A stretch of DNA of 64,000 nt from Faecalibacterium hattorii (GCF_003287455.1 NZ_PRLC01000005.1:62001-126000); one strand, 5' to 3'; counted from the first letter of the stretch, positions 40,236-49,421 are shown. The notes: generated by a model not told the origin, from the sequence alone. Numbers and translations are program-made.

Positions 40236-41996
40236 TTACTCCAGATACATTCTTCTCAATCTCATCAGGCGGGCGGGGGTCAGGCCGTATTCGGCTTCAA
40301 GGTAGGCATCGGCGCTGCCGCAGCGGCTGCGGATGGTGGAGAGCACCAGTTCCACCGATTCGGGGTGGACGCCCGCGATGCCCTGATAGAACTTCTTCTG
40401 CTCCGGCCGGGCGGCGATTTCCTCGGCGTGCTCGGCCCAGATCTTTTCCAGCTCCGGGCGGCGGCACTCGTTCGTTTGGACGAAATCGGCGTAGATCGTC
40501 TCGTCCGAAGCGCCCAGCGCCAGCAAAATCAGCATGGCCGCCACGCCGGTGCGGTCTTTGCCGCCGGAGCAATGGAAGAGCACCGGCGTCTCGCCCGCTT
40601 CCAGCGCCCGGAACAGCTCCTTGTACGCCTTATTTCCGAAGAGCATCTGCTTGTACATGGCGTCGGCCATCCGGCGGCCCTCATCGGGCTTGCCCTCCAG
40701 CAGCTTTTCCCGATCCTCCGGCGAGAAGTCCACCTCTTTGCCGCCGTCAAGGCAAAGCCCGCAGATGCGGACCAGCCGTGCACCGTCCGGCACATAGTCC
40801 GGCATCTTCTCGGCCTCCTGCTCGCTGCGCAGATCGAGGATGAGCCGCAGCCCAAGGGAATCCAGCAGTTTCCGGTCTGCGTCGCTCGTCAACAGACCGG
40901 TGGGGATGCCGCGATAGATCTGACCCCAGCGGACATGCTTGCCCTCGTCGGCTTCGTAGCCGCCCAGCTCCCGGAAGTTGCTGCCGCCCGCAAAGGGCAG
41001 CTGGGTGCCCGGCGCGGGGTGGGGCACCGGCTTTTCCACCGCCGTGCTGGAAAGCACGGGCATATTATAAAACGGCTTGGCCGGCCGGCCCCGCCGGGGC
41101 GGCAGCGACGCCGTGCCCCCCAGCACCTCCATCAGGTAGCCGCGCAGCAGGTCGAGGTAGGCGGAATTGTGATCCCGCCGCTGCACCATGGAAACGCAGA
41201 GCGGCGGCATATCCTCAATGAGAACGTCCCGCACCCGGTCCAGCTCCCGCCGGGCCCCCGGCTCGTAGCGGGTCAGGCAGGTGCATAGCTGCTCCTGCAC
41301 CAGATAGTACGCCTGATAGAAGCTGGGGCCGATCTCGGCGTCGGGGGCAAAGCCCGCCTTGGCGCACGCATCCCACAGCGGCGCAAAGAGATCCTGCCGC
41401 AGACTGGGCAGCAGCACCCGCTGCCCCCGCAGCGCCGCCAGCGGCACCCGCTCCTTTTCCCAGAAGGGATGCCCCCGCGGCACCAGCAGACAGGCCGGGT
41501 CCGCCCGCAGGGTGGTGCGGGCCAGCACCGGGGCCACACAGCCGAGGTCCATCACAAGGCCCGCATCCAGCTCCCCCTGCTCCACGCCGTCGGCCACGGC
41601 GTCGTTGTTCAGCAGCCGGAACCGCATCTCGATGTGGGGGTACTGCTGGCGGAACTTGTCCAACTGCGTTTCCAGCCCCGGCAGGTAATCCGGCACCAGC
41701 GAGACGCTGATGCCGATCCGCACCGGCTGGGCCGACTGGATCTCAGCGTGGAGAGCCGCCTGCATCTGCTGGAACTGTTCCACCACCGGGGCCGCATGGC
41801 GCTGCAAGCTCAGCCCCCGCTCGGTGAGCGAGAGCTTGTGGTGGGCGCTGACGAACAGCGGCCCGCAGAGTTCGGCCTCCAGCGCGGTGATGCTCTGCCG
41901 CAGCGCTTGGCGCGACAAAAACAGCCGCTGGGCTGCGCGGGTGTAGTTCATCTCCTCGCACAAAACCAGAAAATAATGCAGCTGGCGGATATCCAT
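40236..41996 (-). CDS. LysR-type regulator fused to a LipA/MptpB-like phosphatase
   Basis: This is one uninterrupted 586-residue frame. Residues 1-60 are a LysR helix-turn-helix (MDIRQLHYFLVLCEEMNYTRAA), and about 90-295 are a LysR effector-binding domain (PVRIGISVSLVPDYLPG; DAGLVMDLG). After a 35-residue basic, Pro-rich linker, residues 330-586 form a Y_phosphatase3-type domain. It has the PFAGGSNFRELGGY entry motif and the CX5R P-loop HCSGGKDRTG (Cys476, Arg482). I chose ATG 41996 with AGGAGG upstream. It is divergent from ridA and could regulate it. I know of no characterised protein with this fusion. Confidence 0.88.
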   Translation of the reverse strand: MDIRQLHYFLVLCEEMNYTRAAQRLFLSRQALRQSITALEAELCGPLFVSAHHKLSLTERGLSLQRHAAPVVEQFQQMQAALHAEIQSAQPVRIGISVSLVPDYLPGLETQLDKFRQQYPHIEMRFRLLNNDAVADGVEQGELDAGLVMDLGCVAPVLARTTLRADPACLLVPRGHPFWEKERVPLAALRGQRVLLPSLRQDLFAPLWDACAKAGFAPDAEIGPSFYQAYYLVQEQLCTCLTRYEPGARRELDRVRDVLIEDMPPLCVSMVQRRDHNSAYLDLLRGYLMEVLGGTASLPPRRGRPAKPFYNMPVLSSTAVEKPVPHPAPGTQLPFAGGSNFRELGGYEADEGKHVRWGQIYRGIPTGLLTSDADRKLLDSLGLRLILDLRSEQEAEKMPDYVPDGARLVRICGLCLDGGKEVDFSPEDREKLLEGKPDEGRRMADAMYKQMLFGNKAYKELFRALEAGETPVLFHCSGGKDRTGVAAMLILLALGASDETIYADFVQTNECRRPELEKIWAEHAEEIAARPEQKKFYQGIAGVHPESVELVLSTIRSRCGSADAYLEAEYGLTPARLMRLRRMYLE

Positions 41997-42026
41997 GGGG
42001 TCCCTCCTGAAACAGTCGTGGGGTAC

Positions 42027-42070
42027 ATTCAGAATAGATAAAGAATACCGCCTTTTGCCCGAATTGTAAA
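42027..42070 (-). promoter_or_regulatory. Promoter and LysR-type site of the fusion gene
   Basis: Minus strand: -35 TTTACA (42070-42065), a 17-base spacer, -10 TATTCT (42047-42042). An ATTC-N12-GAAT dyad (42027-42046) overlaps the -10 and fits the loose LysR binding pattern, suggesting autoregulation. Confidence 0.5.
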
Positions 42071-42099
42071 GGCGGCAGAGGAAAAAACGCAGGCGAAGA

Positions 42100-42128
42100 T
42101 TGACAGCCCCGCCCGCCGGGTGTAGACT
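42100..42128 (+). promoter_or_regulatory. ridA promoter
   Basis: -35 TTGACA, a 17-base spacer, -10 TAGACT. Confidence 0.7.
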
Positions 42129-42168
42129 TTCCTCAGCATCTCTATTATAAACGAAAGAAGGTCCTCTT

Positions 42169-42537
42169 ATGAAAGTCATCGCTACGGAAAAAGCCCCCGG
42201 TGCCATCGGCCCCTATTCGCAGGGCTTCGTCACCAACGGTTTCGTCTATACTTCCGGCCAGATCCCGGTAAACCCTGCCGACGGCACGATCCCTGCCGGC
42301 ATCGCCGCTCAGGCCCAGCAGAGCTGCAGGAACGTGGGTGCCATCCTCGAAGCGGGCGGCAGCAGCTTTGAAAAGGTGGTCAAGACCACCTGCTTCCTCG
42401 CCGATATCGCGGATTTTGCGGCCTTCAACGAGGTCTACGCCAAGTTCTTCACCTCCAAGCCCGCCCGCAGCTGCGTGGCCGTCAAGGACCTACCCAAGGG
42501 CGTCCTGTGCGAGATCGAGGCCATCGCCGAGGCGTAA
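42169..42537 (+). CDS. RidA family enamine/imine deaminase
   Basis: The 122-residue YjgF/YER057c/UK114 family protein opens MKVIATEKAPGAIGPYSQG and carries the conserved arginine segment KPARSCVAVKDLPKGVLCEIEAIA. RidA hydrolyses reactive enamines such as 2-aminoacrylate formed by PLP enzymes. AGAAGG lies upstream. It is divergent from the LysR-phosphatase gene across a 170-base region. Confidence 0.9.
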   Translation: MKVIATEKAPGAIGPYSQGFVTNGFVYTSGQIPVNPADGTIPAGIAAQAQQSCRNVGAILEAGGSSFEKVVKTTCFLADIADFAAFNEVYAKFFTSKPARSCVAVKDLPKGVLCEIEAIAEA

Positions 42538-42570
42538 GCGCCCGGCTGATTTTTCCCTATATTGCCGCAA

Positions 42571-42625
42571 AAAAGACCAGAACCGCCCCGCCGCACCGGC
42601 AGGAGGTTCTGGTCTTTGCTTTTTA
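42571..42625. terminator. Terminator between ridA and the ECF S gene
   Basis: A perfect AAAGACCAGAACC stem (42572-42584 with 42605-42617) with GCTTTTTAT after it and AAAA before it; it works in both directions. Confidence 0.8.
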
Positions 42626-42666
42626 TTCGGGAACCGGACGCGCTGCCCTGACGTTGCGCGCGGCGG

Positions 42667-43266
42667 TTACTTCAGGAACTTGTGCACCGCACGGGCGACG
42701 ATGCCGCCCAGAATGCCGGAGACGAGGAACTCGGCCACGCCCTGCACGCCGACCAGCAGGACGACGAACATGAGGGGGTTGGCCGCGCCCTTGACGGACA
42801 CGAGGTTCTGGACATAGTCGCAATTGTAGAAGGCCAGCACGATGTAGCCCATGAAGAACAGAGTGTTCAGGGCCGGGGCACACATGGCGCTGAGGATGTA
42901 GCTCCACGTACCGGGCTTATCGAACTTTTTCAGGCCGCTGAAGATCAGGCCGACACACAGGCCCATCAGCACGCGCATCCCCACGCAGAGGATGAAGGTG
43001 TTGACGGGGCTGACCTGAAACAGCGCACCGGTCATGGCCGAAGCGCCGGTGACGGCGTCATAGAAGCTCACCACGCCGAACACGCCGCCCAGAACGGCAC
43101 CCGCTGCCGGGCCCATGGTGATCGCGCCCACGGCGATGGGAAGGGTCAAAAAGCTCATGTAAAGCGGGCCCATGGGCACACTGCCCAGACCGATGGCCTT
43201 CATGACCAGCTCGATGGCGACCAGCAGTGCCAGCCGGGTGAGAGTACGAAGATCGTTGTTTTTCAT
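42667..43266 (-). CDS. ECF transporter S component, candidate pantothenate carrier
   Basis: The 199-residue membrane protein has six predicted segments and the S-component opening TRLALLVAIELVMKAIGLG with PMGPLYMSFLTLPIAVGAI. S components bind one vitamin and dock to EcfT-EcfA1-EcfA2. The gene lies in one direction with an oxidoreductase and coaX and near coaBC, so pantothenate is the most likely substrate (PanT-like); folate or another vitamin is not excluded. AGGAGG lies upstream. Confidence 0.75.
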   Translation of the reverse strand: MKNNDLRTLTRLALLVAIELVMKAIGLGSVPMGPLYMSFLTLPIAVGAITMGPAAGAVLGGVFGVVSFYDAVTGASAMTGALFQVSPVNTFILCVGMRVLMGLCVGLIFSGLKKFDKPGTWSYILSAMCAPALNTLFFMGYIVLAFYNCDYVQNLVSVKGAANPLMFVVLLVGVQGVAEFLVSGILGGIVARAVHKFLK

Positions 43267-43402
43267 AATTCAGTTTTTCCTCCTGCTGCCGTTCCGCCCT
43301 TAGCGTCGGATACGGCGCAAACCTGCCCGCTCTGTGCGGGATGTTTTTCTTTTTATGCGAACGTTGGGAAACGCTTGTCAGGGCATACTCCGAACGTAGA
43401 TG

Positions 43403-44374
43403 TCAAAATTTCAGTCCTGCCGACCGCCGGGCCACCGTCAGCACCTTGCTGACCGCCACCGATGTGTCCAGCATCCGGCTGCACAGCTCCTGATCGCCGC
43501 CTGCAATGGCGCGGGCAAAGGCGTGGAACTCCGCCGCCTGACGGGGCTTGCCGCCGTTGAGGTTGAAATGCTCCTCCCGCCCCTCGTTCGGGTGGAAAGT
43601 GACGCCGCCGCACCAGTTGGCGGTGGATTTCTGCAAAATATAGCCCTTCGTGCCTTGGATGACGTACCGGGCGGGAGCACTGCAGTCCTTAGCCGCCATG
43701 CAGACGGCCCGGAAGCTGTTGTAATCCATGGTCAGGATGCCGCTGGTGTCGATTCCGCGCTCAATGTTGGCGGTGTAGTGCACCTGATTCGGCTCCCCGA
43801 ACAGGCCCACCACGTAGCTGATGTTGTACACGTTCAGGTCCATCAGCGCGCCGCCCGCGCGGGCCGGGTCAAAGGAAGTGGGGGTCTCCCCGGCGCAGAA
43901 TGCGTCGTACCGACTGGAATACTGGCTGAAGTTGCACTGCACCAGCTTCACCGTGCCGATGCGGGGCAGCAGCTCCCGGATCTTGTTGTAATTTTCAAGG
44001 TATTGGGTGGTCATGGCTTCGAACAAAAAGACCTTTTTCCGCCGGGCCAGATTGGCCAGCTCCTCGGCCTGTAAGGCGTTCACGGCCATCGGCTTTTCCA
44101 CGATGACGTGCTTGCCCGCCTCAAGGGCCACCTTGGCGTAGCGGGCGTGCTGGTTGTTCGGCACCGCCAGATAGACCACATCGACCCACTGCAGCAGCTC
44201 AAAGTAATTGGTGGTGTGCTGCGGGATATGGTACTGCTCACACAGCTCGGCGGCCGCGGGCGCACTGCGCTGGGTGCTGCAAAGGGCCTGTACCGTGAAC
44301 GGCGAGTCCTCCCCCGCCAGCCACGGCAAAAATTCCCCCACGATCATGCCCGTGCCCAGAATTCCTAATTTCAT
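43403..44374 (-). CDS. Gfo/Idh/MocA family oxidoreductase
   Basis: The 323-residue NAD(P)-dependent dehydrogenase has an N-terminal Rossmann motif GILGTGMIVGEF, the family EKPMAVN active-site lysine segment (about residue 96) and a C-terminal substrate domain. Substrates in this family are sugars, inositols and similar; none can be assigned. It lies 25 bases after coaX. The 136 bases between it and the ECF S gene contain a CCCGC/GCGGG hairpin. Confidence 0.85.
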   Translation of the reverse strand: MKLGILGTGMIVGEFLPWLAGEDSPFTVQALCSTQRSAPAAAELCEQYHIPQHTTNYFELLQWVDVVYLAVPNNQHARYAKVALEAGKHVIVEKPMAVNALQAEELANLARRKKVFLFEAMTTQYLENYNKIRELLPRIGTVKLVQCNFSQYSSRYDAFCAGETPTSFDPARAGGALMDLNVYNISYVVGLFGEPNQVHYTANIERGIDTSGILTMDYNSFRAVCMAAKDCSAPARYVIQGTKGYILQKSTANWCGGVTFHPNEGREEHFNLNGGKPRQAAEFHAFARAIAGGDQELCSRMLDTSVAVSKVLTVARRSAGLKF

Positions 44375-44399
44375 TCTCTTCTCCCTATCCTGTTGTTCG

Positions 44400-45278
44400 T
44401 CAGCCGGCCTTGGCTCCCTCTTCGCGGCGGTCCCGGCGCTGGGGATGCGGGCGGCGGGCGCGGCGGAAGTTCTGGTTCCGCTTTTTGCCGCCTCCGGCGT
44501 GGTGCTGCGGTGCATTCATCTGGTACAGCAGCGCCAGACCCTTGAGCAGCAGCTCCGGGTCATAGGTCAGCGGATGGCGGCACAGGGGCGTGACGTATTT
44601 TGCAAGCCCGCCGGTGACGACCAAGGTCGCCGGGCGGCCCAGCTCCTCTTCGATCCGCTGGGTGATGCCGTCCAGCAGGACAGCGGTGCCCAGCACCGAG
44701 CCGGAGAGCATACAGCTCTCAGTGTTGGTGCCGATGGCGTTTTTCGGGGAGGCCAAATGCACCTGCGGCAGCTGGGCGCAGCGCTCTCCCAGCGCCCGCA
44801 GCCCAGTGGACAGGCCGGGGCAGATGACGCCGCCCCGGAACACCCGGTTCTCGTCCACAACGTTGAAGGTGGTAGCCGTGCCGAGGTCCACCGTGATGAC
44901 CGGCAGCGGGAACTTGGCCGCCGCGTAGGCCGCATCCACAAGGCGGTCCTTGCCGACGGCGGCGGGGTTGGGCACGCCCATGGTCAGCCCGGTGCGGATC
45001 TCCGGCGAAACGATGACCGGCTTTTTGCCGGTGTAATAACGGGCGCACTCGGCCAGCGCCCCGGTGATGGAGGGGACCACGCTGGTCAGCACAGCACCCT
45101 CGAACCGGATGGGCTTTTCGGGGTGGCGGCGGTGCGCAAACACCTTTTCCATCTCGGCGCGGTATTCCGCCGCCGTCCGGGTGCGCACCGTATCCATGTG
45201 GGCCACAAAGCATACACGTCCGTCCTTGATGCCGCCGAGGGCGACGGTGGTGTTGCCTATATCAATGGCTAAGATCAT
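44400..45278 (-). CDS. coaX: Type III pantothenate kinase
   Basis: The first enzyme of CoA synthesis; it phosphorylates pantothenate. The 292-residue protein has the ASKHA nucleotide motifs DIGNTTVALG (Asp6) and DLGTATTFNVV, plus GVICPGLSTGLRALGERCAQLP. The last 35 or so residues are an Arg/Lys-rich tail absent from typical CoaX. A palindromic repeat and the divergent coaBC promoter lie upstream. Confidence 0.93.
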   Translation of the reverse strand: MILAIDIGNTTVALGGIKDGRVCFVAHMDTVRTRTAAEYRAEMEKVFAHRRHPEKPIRFEGAVLTSVVPSITGALAECARYYTGKKPVIVSPEIRTGLTMGVPNPAAVGKDRLVDAAYAAAKFPLPVITVDLGTATTFNVVDENRVFRGGVICPGLSTGLRALGERCAQLPQVHLASPKNAIGTNTESCMLSGSVLGTAVLLDGITQRIEEELGRPATLVVTGGLAKYVTPLCRHPLTYDPELLLKGLALLYQMNAPQHHAGGGKKRNQNFRRARRPHPQRRDRREEGAKAG

Positions 45279-45302
45279 ATTTGAGGAAACCTTTCCTGTT
45301 TG

Positions 45303-45429
45303 AACCTCTCCGTCAATGCTTCGTATTGTCCCCTCCCCTACCGGGAAAGGCTCCCTCCGGCCGGAGGGAGATGCCGCGTAAGCGACAAAGGGTGGACGAC
45401 TGGCGAGCCGTAGGCTCGACCGAGAGGTT
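45303..45429. repeat. MITE-like palindromic repeat, subtype II copy (reversed)
   Basis: It runs from AACCTCTCCGTC to GACCGAGAGGTT. Read on the minus strand it carries the same GTCGTCCACCCTTTGTCGC and CCTCCGGCCGGAGG modules, in the same order, as the truncated copy at 27369-27466. It lies between coaX and coaBC. Confidence 0.8.
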
Positions 45430-45498
45430 TATTCCTATAAGTCAAGGGTTATTTTACCGCATTTTCCCGCCGGTTACAAGGCCTCCAAAAAGATTTTA

Positions 45499-45527
45499 TT
45501 GTGCTGGCGGCAATTTTGCATTATACT
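45499..45527 (+). promoter_or_regulatory. coaBC promoter
   Basis: -35 TTGTGC, a 17-base spacer, -10 TATACT. Confidence 0.65.
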
Positions 45528-45562
45528 AGGGGGAGCAAACCGAAGATTTGGGAGGTTTTTGG

Positions 45563-46756
45563 ATGGATCTGAAAGGAAAATGCGTCCTGTTGGGCGTTAC
45601 CGGCGGCATCGCCGCCTATAAAATGGCGAACGTCGCCAGCGCACTGCGCAAGCTGGGGGCCGATGTGGAGGTCATCATGACCCAAAACGCCACCCAGTTC
45701 ATCACGCCCATCACATTTGAGACCCTCACCGGCCACAAGTGCATGGTGGACACCTTCGACCGCGATTTCAAGTTCGAGGTCACCCACATTTCGCTGGCGA
45801 AAAAGGCCGATATCATCCTTGTGGCCCCGGCCACGGCCAACGTCATCGCCAAGATGGCCCACGGCATCGCCGACGACATGCTGACCACCACCATCCTCGC
45901 GGCCAAGTGCCCGAAGCTGGTCTCCCCCGCCATGAACACCGGGATGCTGGAAAATCCCATCACGCAGGACAACATCGCCACGCTGGAGAAGTACGGCTTC
46001 ACCGTCATCCCCTCCGAGAGCGGCGTGCTGGCCTGTAAGGACGTGGGCAGCGGCCGTCTGCCGAAGGAGGACGTCCTCATGGAGTACATCCTCCACGCCA
46101 TCGCCCGCCCGAAGGACCTTGCCGGGCTGCACATCGCCGTGACCGCCGGGCCCACGCAGGAGCCGCTGGACCCTGTGCGCTACCTGACCAACCACTCCAC
46201 CGGCAAGATGGGCTATGCCGTGGCCCGTGCCGCCGCCATGCGGGGGGCTGACGTCACCCTCATCCACGGCCCCACGGCTCTGCCACCGGTCAAGTTCGTG
46301 GAGGATGTGCCCATCACCACCGCGCAGGACATGTACGACGCCGTGACCAGCCGCTTTGACGGCATGGACGTCCTCGTGATGGCCGCCGCCGTGGCCGACT
46401 ACCGCCCCGCCACCGTGGCCGATGACAAGATCAAGAAAAAGGACGGTGACCTGTCCATTCCCGTGGAGCGCACCGCCGACATCCTTGGCACCATCGGCCC
46501 GAAGAAAACGAAGCAGTTCCTCTGCGGCTTCTCGATGGAAACCCGCGACATGCTTGAAAATTCCTCCGCCAAGCTGACCAAGAAGAACCTCGACATGGTG
46601 GTCGCCAACAACCTAAAAGTGGCCGGTGCCGGTTTCGGCGTGGACACCAATGTGGTCACCTTCATCACCCCGGACGGCTCCCGCGAGCTGCCCCTCATGA
46701 GCAAGTCCGACGTCGCCGACGCGATCCTCGACGAGATCCTGAAACGGCGGAAGTGA
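45563..46756 (+). CDS. coaBC: Bifunctional phosphopantothenoylcysteine decarboxylase/synthetase
   Basis: CoaBC joins cysteine to 4'-phosphopantothenate and decarboxylates the product. The 397-residue protein has the flavin decarboxylase half with His75 (THISLAKK), PAMNT (122-126) and the LACKDVGSGR flap with Cys158. The synthetase half begins IAVTAGPTQEPLDPVRYLTNHSTGKMG. ATG 45563 has GGGAGG upstream. Confidence 0.95.
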   Translation: MDLKGKCVLLGVTGGIAAYKMANVASALRKLGADVEVIMTQNATQFITPITFETLTGHKCMVDTFDRDFKFEVTHISLAKKADIILVAPATANVIAKMAHGIADDMLTTTILAAKCPKLVSPAMNTGMLENPITQDNIATLEKYGFTVIPSESGVLACKDVGSGRLPKEDVLMEYILHAIARPKDLAGLHIAVTAGPTQEPLDPVRYLTNHSTGKMGYAVARAAAMRGADVTLIHGPTALPPVKFVEDVPITTAQDMYDAVTSRFDGMDVLVMAAAVADYRPATVADDKIKKKDGDLSIPVERTADILGTIGPKKTKQFLCGFSMETRDMLENSSAKLTKKNLDMVVANNLKVAGAGFGVDTNVVTFITPDGSRELPLMSKSDVADAILDEILKRRK

Positions 46757-46766
46757 CCGCCCAGAC

Positions 46767-46800
46767 AAAAAGAAACCCCGCTGACGCGGGGTTTCTTTTT
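46767..46800. terminator. Bidirectional terminator between coaBC and murC
   Basis: An 11-bp AGAAACCCCGC stem (46771-46781 with 46785-46795), flanked by A5 and T5, for two convergent genes. Confidence 0.85.
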
Positions 46801-46811
46801 GTCTGGCTGTT

Positions 46812-48182
46812 TTATTTCACCATCATCTTGCTGGCTTTATAGATATCGCCGCAGCCGAGGGTGATGACGAGGTCGCCTTCGCGGGCGTTCTCCTTGACCC
46901 ACTGAGCCGCTGCTTCAAGGCTGTCCACCAGCACCGAGTTCGGGATCTGGGCGGCCAGCTTCGCGCTGGTGATGGAGGGGTCGTTGGGCTCGCGGCTGCC
47001 CATGATGGGGGTGATGACCGTGATATCGGGGATCTTGAAGACGTCCACAAAGTCGTTGAACAGCATCTTGGTCCGGCTGTATGTAAACGGCTGGTGGACG
47101 GCGATGAGGCGCTTGTAGCCCATCTCGCGGGCGGTGGTGAGGGTAGCACGGATCTCGGTGGGGTGGTGGGCGTAGTCGTCCACGACGACCGCACCGTTGC
47201 ACTCGCCGTAGAGCTCAAAGCGGCGGCCCGCGCCCTTGAAGTTCAGGGCAGCCTCGGCGCACTGCTCCACGGTCAGGCCCACAAAGCGGCAGACGGCACA
47301 CATGGCCAGCGCATTATAAACGTTGTGGCGGCCGGGCACGGACAGGCGGATGTGGCCGGTGATTTTGCCCCACTCCTTGAGGTCGAACTCAAAGAAGCCG
47401 GGCTTGTACTCCTGCACATTGATGGCGCGGTAGTCGCCGTCGTTCTCGATGCCAAAGGTGCGGACGCGGCGGTCCAGCGTGTACATGACATCCATGGTGT
47501 TCTTGTCGTCGGCGTTGGCGAAGATCATGAACTGGGTCATCAGGGCGAAGCGCTTGAAGGCGAACTTCAGCTCACCCATGCTGCCGTAGTAGTCCAGATG
47601 ATCGTTGTCGATGTTCAGCACAACGGACAGGTAGGGGGTCAGTTTGAGGAAGGTCTCGGAATACTCACAGGCCTCGATGACGATGTCATCGCCCTTACCG
47701 GCCTTGCCGTAGCCGTTGATGAGGGGCAGCTTGCCGCCGATGACGGCAGAGGGGTCGCGGCCCGCCAGCTCCAGCGCGGTGGTGATCATGGACGTGGTGG
47801 TCGTCTTGCCGTGGGTGCCGGAGACGCAGATGCTGTCCTTGTACAGGCGGCTGACATAGCCCAGCAGGACGCTGCGCTCCACGGTGGGGATGCCATAGGA
47901 ATCGGCGGCGTTCAGCTCCACGTTGTCCTTCGCGATGGCGGCAGAGTAGACCACGAGGTCGGTGCCGATGACGTTGTCGGCGCTATGGCCCAGCGAGACC
48001 TTCACGCCCATCTCCCGCTCGTAGCGGATGATGCTGCCATCCAGCACATCACTGCCGGAGATGATATATCCCTTGGCGTGCAGGATCTGGATCAGCGGGT
48101 ACATGCCGCTGCCGCCGCAGCCGATGAAGTGGATCTTCTTCACATTATCAAGCAAGTGCTTGGTATAGTCAGTAACAAACAT
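46812..48182 (-). CDS. murC: UDP-N-acetylmuramate--L-alanine ligase
   Basis: MurC adds the first amino acid of the peptidoglycan stem. The 456-residue protein has the N-terminal UDP-binding HFIGCGGSGMYPL, the ATP motif GTHGKTTTT (122-130), NIDNDHLDYYGS and DDYAHHPTEI. I chose ATG 48182 with GGAGG upstream. A TATAAT box (48266-48261) lies about 80 bases upstream with a weak TTTATT -35. Confidence 0.95.
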   Translation of the reverse strand: MFVTDYTKHLLDNVKKIHFIGCGGSGMYPLIQILHAKGYIISGSDVLDGSIIRYEREMGVKVSLGHSADNVIGTDLVVYSAAIAKDNVELNAADSYGIPTVERSVLLGYVSRLYKDSICVSGTHGKTTTTSMITTALELAGRDPSAVIGGKLPLINGYGKAGKGDDIVIEACEYSETFLKLTPYLSVVLNIDNDHLDYYGSMGELKFAFKRFALMTQFMIFANADDKNTMDVMYTLDRRVRTFGIENDGDYRAINVQEYKPGFFEFDLKEWGKITGHIRLSVPGRHNVYNALAMCAVCRFVGLTVEQCAEAALNFKGAGRRFELYGECNGAVVVDDYAHHPTEIRATLTTAREMGYKRLIAVHQPFTYSRTKMLFNDFVDVFKIPDITVITPIMGSREPNDPSITSAKLAAQIPNSVLVDSLEAAAQWVKENAREGDLVITLGCGDIYKASKMMVK

Positions 48183-48441
48183 ATTCAGGCAACCTCCAAA
48201 TAGACACAAACGGCCGCAGCGCAGACCGATCTCATTTTAATTCACCATGTGGTACTACTTATTATATAATTTTTGGCGGACAAAATAAACAGTTCCGAGC
48301 GAATTTTCGGAAAGAACCATAAAAAACCGGTTTATTTTGTGACAACTGTACACAAATGCCAGCCTTTTTCCGCCAGAATCAGCGATTCACAAAAGATTCA
48401 CATTTCATTTTTGTGATTGCCTAACAAACTTTAAACTTTTG

Positions 48442-48450
48442 TGCTATGAT
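48442..48450 (+). promoter_or_regulatory. Extended -10 of the second degV gene
   Basis: TGC-TATGAT at 48442-48450. A TTGCCT lies too far upstream to be a normal -35. The 335-base murC/degV gap is otherwise AT-rich without genes. Confidence 0.45.
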
Positions 48451-48517
48451 AATTCAGGATTTTGAAGAAACCAACGCGCTGCGGCCTGGCCCGGCGAACA
48501 GAAGAGGAGTATCGAAC

Positions 48518-49360
48518 ATGAAGATCAAGATCACTGCGGACAGCACCTGTGACCTGTCCGAAACGCTGCTGCGGCAGTGGAATATCTCGCTCATCCCCAT
48601 GCACATCCTGATGGGCGAGGAAAGCCTGCTGGACGGCGTTACCGTCCGCCCCGCCGATGTGTTCACCCATGTGCAGAACGGCGGCAAGATGCCGAAATCC
48701 GCTGCCCCGAACCTCGTGGAGTACACGGATTTCTTTGCGCCCTTTGCTAAAGACTACGATGCCGTCATCCACATCTGTGTCGGGTCCAAGTTCTCGTCCT
48801 GCTGCCAGAACGCAAAACTCGCCGCGCAGGAGTTCGGGAACGTCTCAGTCGTGGATAGCGAGAACATCTGCACCGGGCAGGGCTATCTCGTCCTGCGGGC
48901 AGCCAAGCTCGCGGCGGACGGCCTGCCGCCCCGGAACATCTGTATGCGGCTGCAAGCCCTTGCCAAGAAGGTCGATCTCAGCTTCGTGCTCAACCAGTTG
49001 GACTACATGGCCAAGAGTGGCCGCTGCTCCGGCGTGCTGGCCTTCGGGGCCAACATTCTGGGCATCAAGCCCAGTCTGGCCGTCATCGACGGCGAGCTGA
49101 AGGTGGTCAAGAAGTACCGCGGTCAGCTTCCCATCTGCGTGGGCAAATACATCACCGAGAAGCTGGCTGACCGAGACGACATCGATACCAGTGTCGTCTT
49201 CCTCTCCTCCTGCCAGCCCAAACCCGGCTGTTTGGAGGCCGTCAAGGCCGGGCTTGCACAGTACGGCAAGTTCGAGCAGATCATCGAGACGGACATCGGT
49301 ACCACCATCGGCGGCTACTCCGGCCCCGGCACCATCGGTATCGTTTTTGCCACAAAGTAA
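48518..49360 (+). CDS. DegV family fatty-acid-binding protein (second copy)
   Basis: The 280-residue protein begins MKIKITADSTCDLS with the TADST ligand box and has LNQLDYMAKSGRCSG and ILGIKPS. It is clearly a DegV paralogue of 6689-7588, but the two are not close relatives. GAGGAG lies upstream. It is a single-gene transcript divergent from murC. Different fatty-acid preference from the first copy is plausible but unproven. Confidence 0.9.
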   Translation: MKIKITADSTCDLSETLLRQWNISLIPMHILMGEESLLDGVTVRPADVFTHVQNGGKMPKSAAPNLVEYTDFFAPFAKDYDAVIHICVGSKFSSCCQNAKLAAQEFGNVSVVDSENICTGQGYLVLRAAKLAADGLPPRNICMRLQALAKKVDLSFVLNQLDYMAKSGRCSGVLAFGANILGIKPSLAVIDGELKVVKKYRGQLPICVGKYITEKLADRDDIDTSVVFLSSCQPKPGCLEAVKAGLAQYGKFEQIIETDIGTTIGGYSGPGTIGIVFATK

Positions 49361-49375
49361 ATCGCACCGCACAAA

Positions 49376-49413
49376 AGCACCCCACCGGCAGCAGACGCTG
49401 CGGATGGGGTGCT
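49376..49413. terminator. Terminator between degV and atpC
   Basis: AGCACCCCA pairs with TGGGGTGCT, with an inner GCAG/CTGC hairpin. On the minus strand GCTTTTGTG follows. Confidence 0.65.
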
Positions 49414-49421
49414 GTTTGCTG

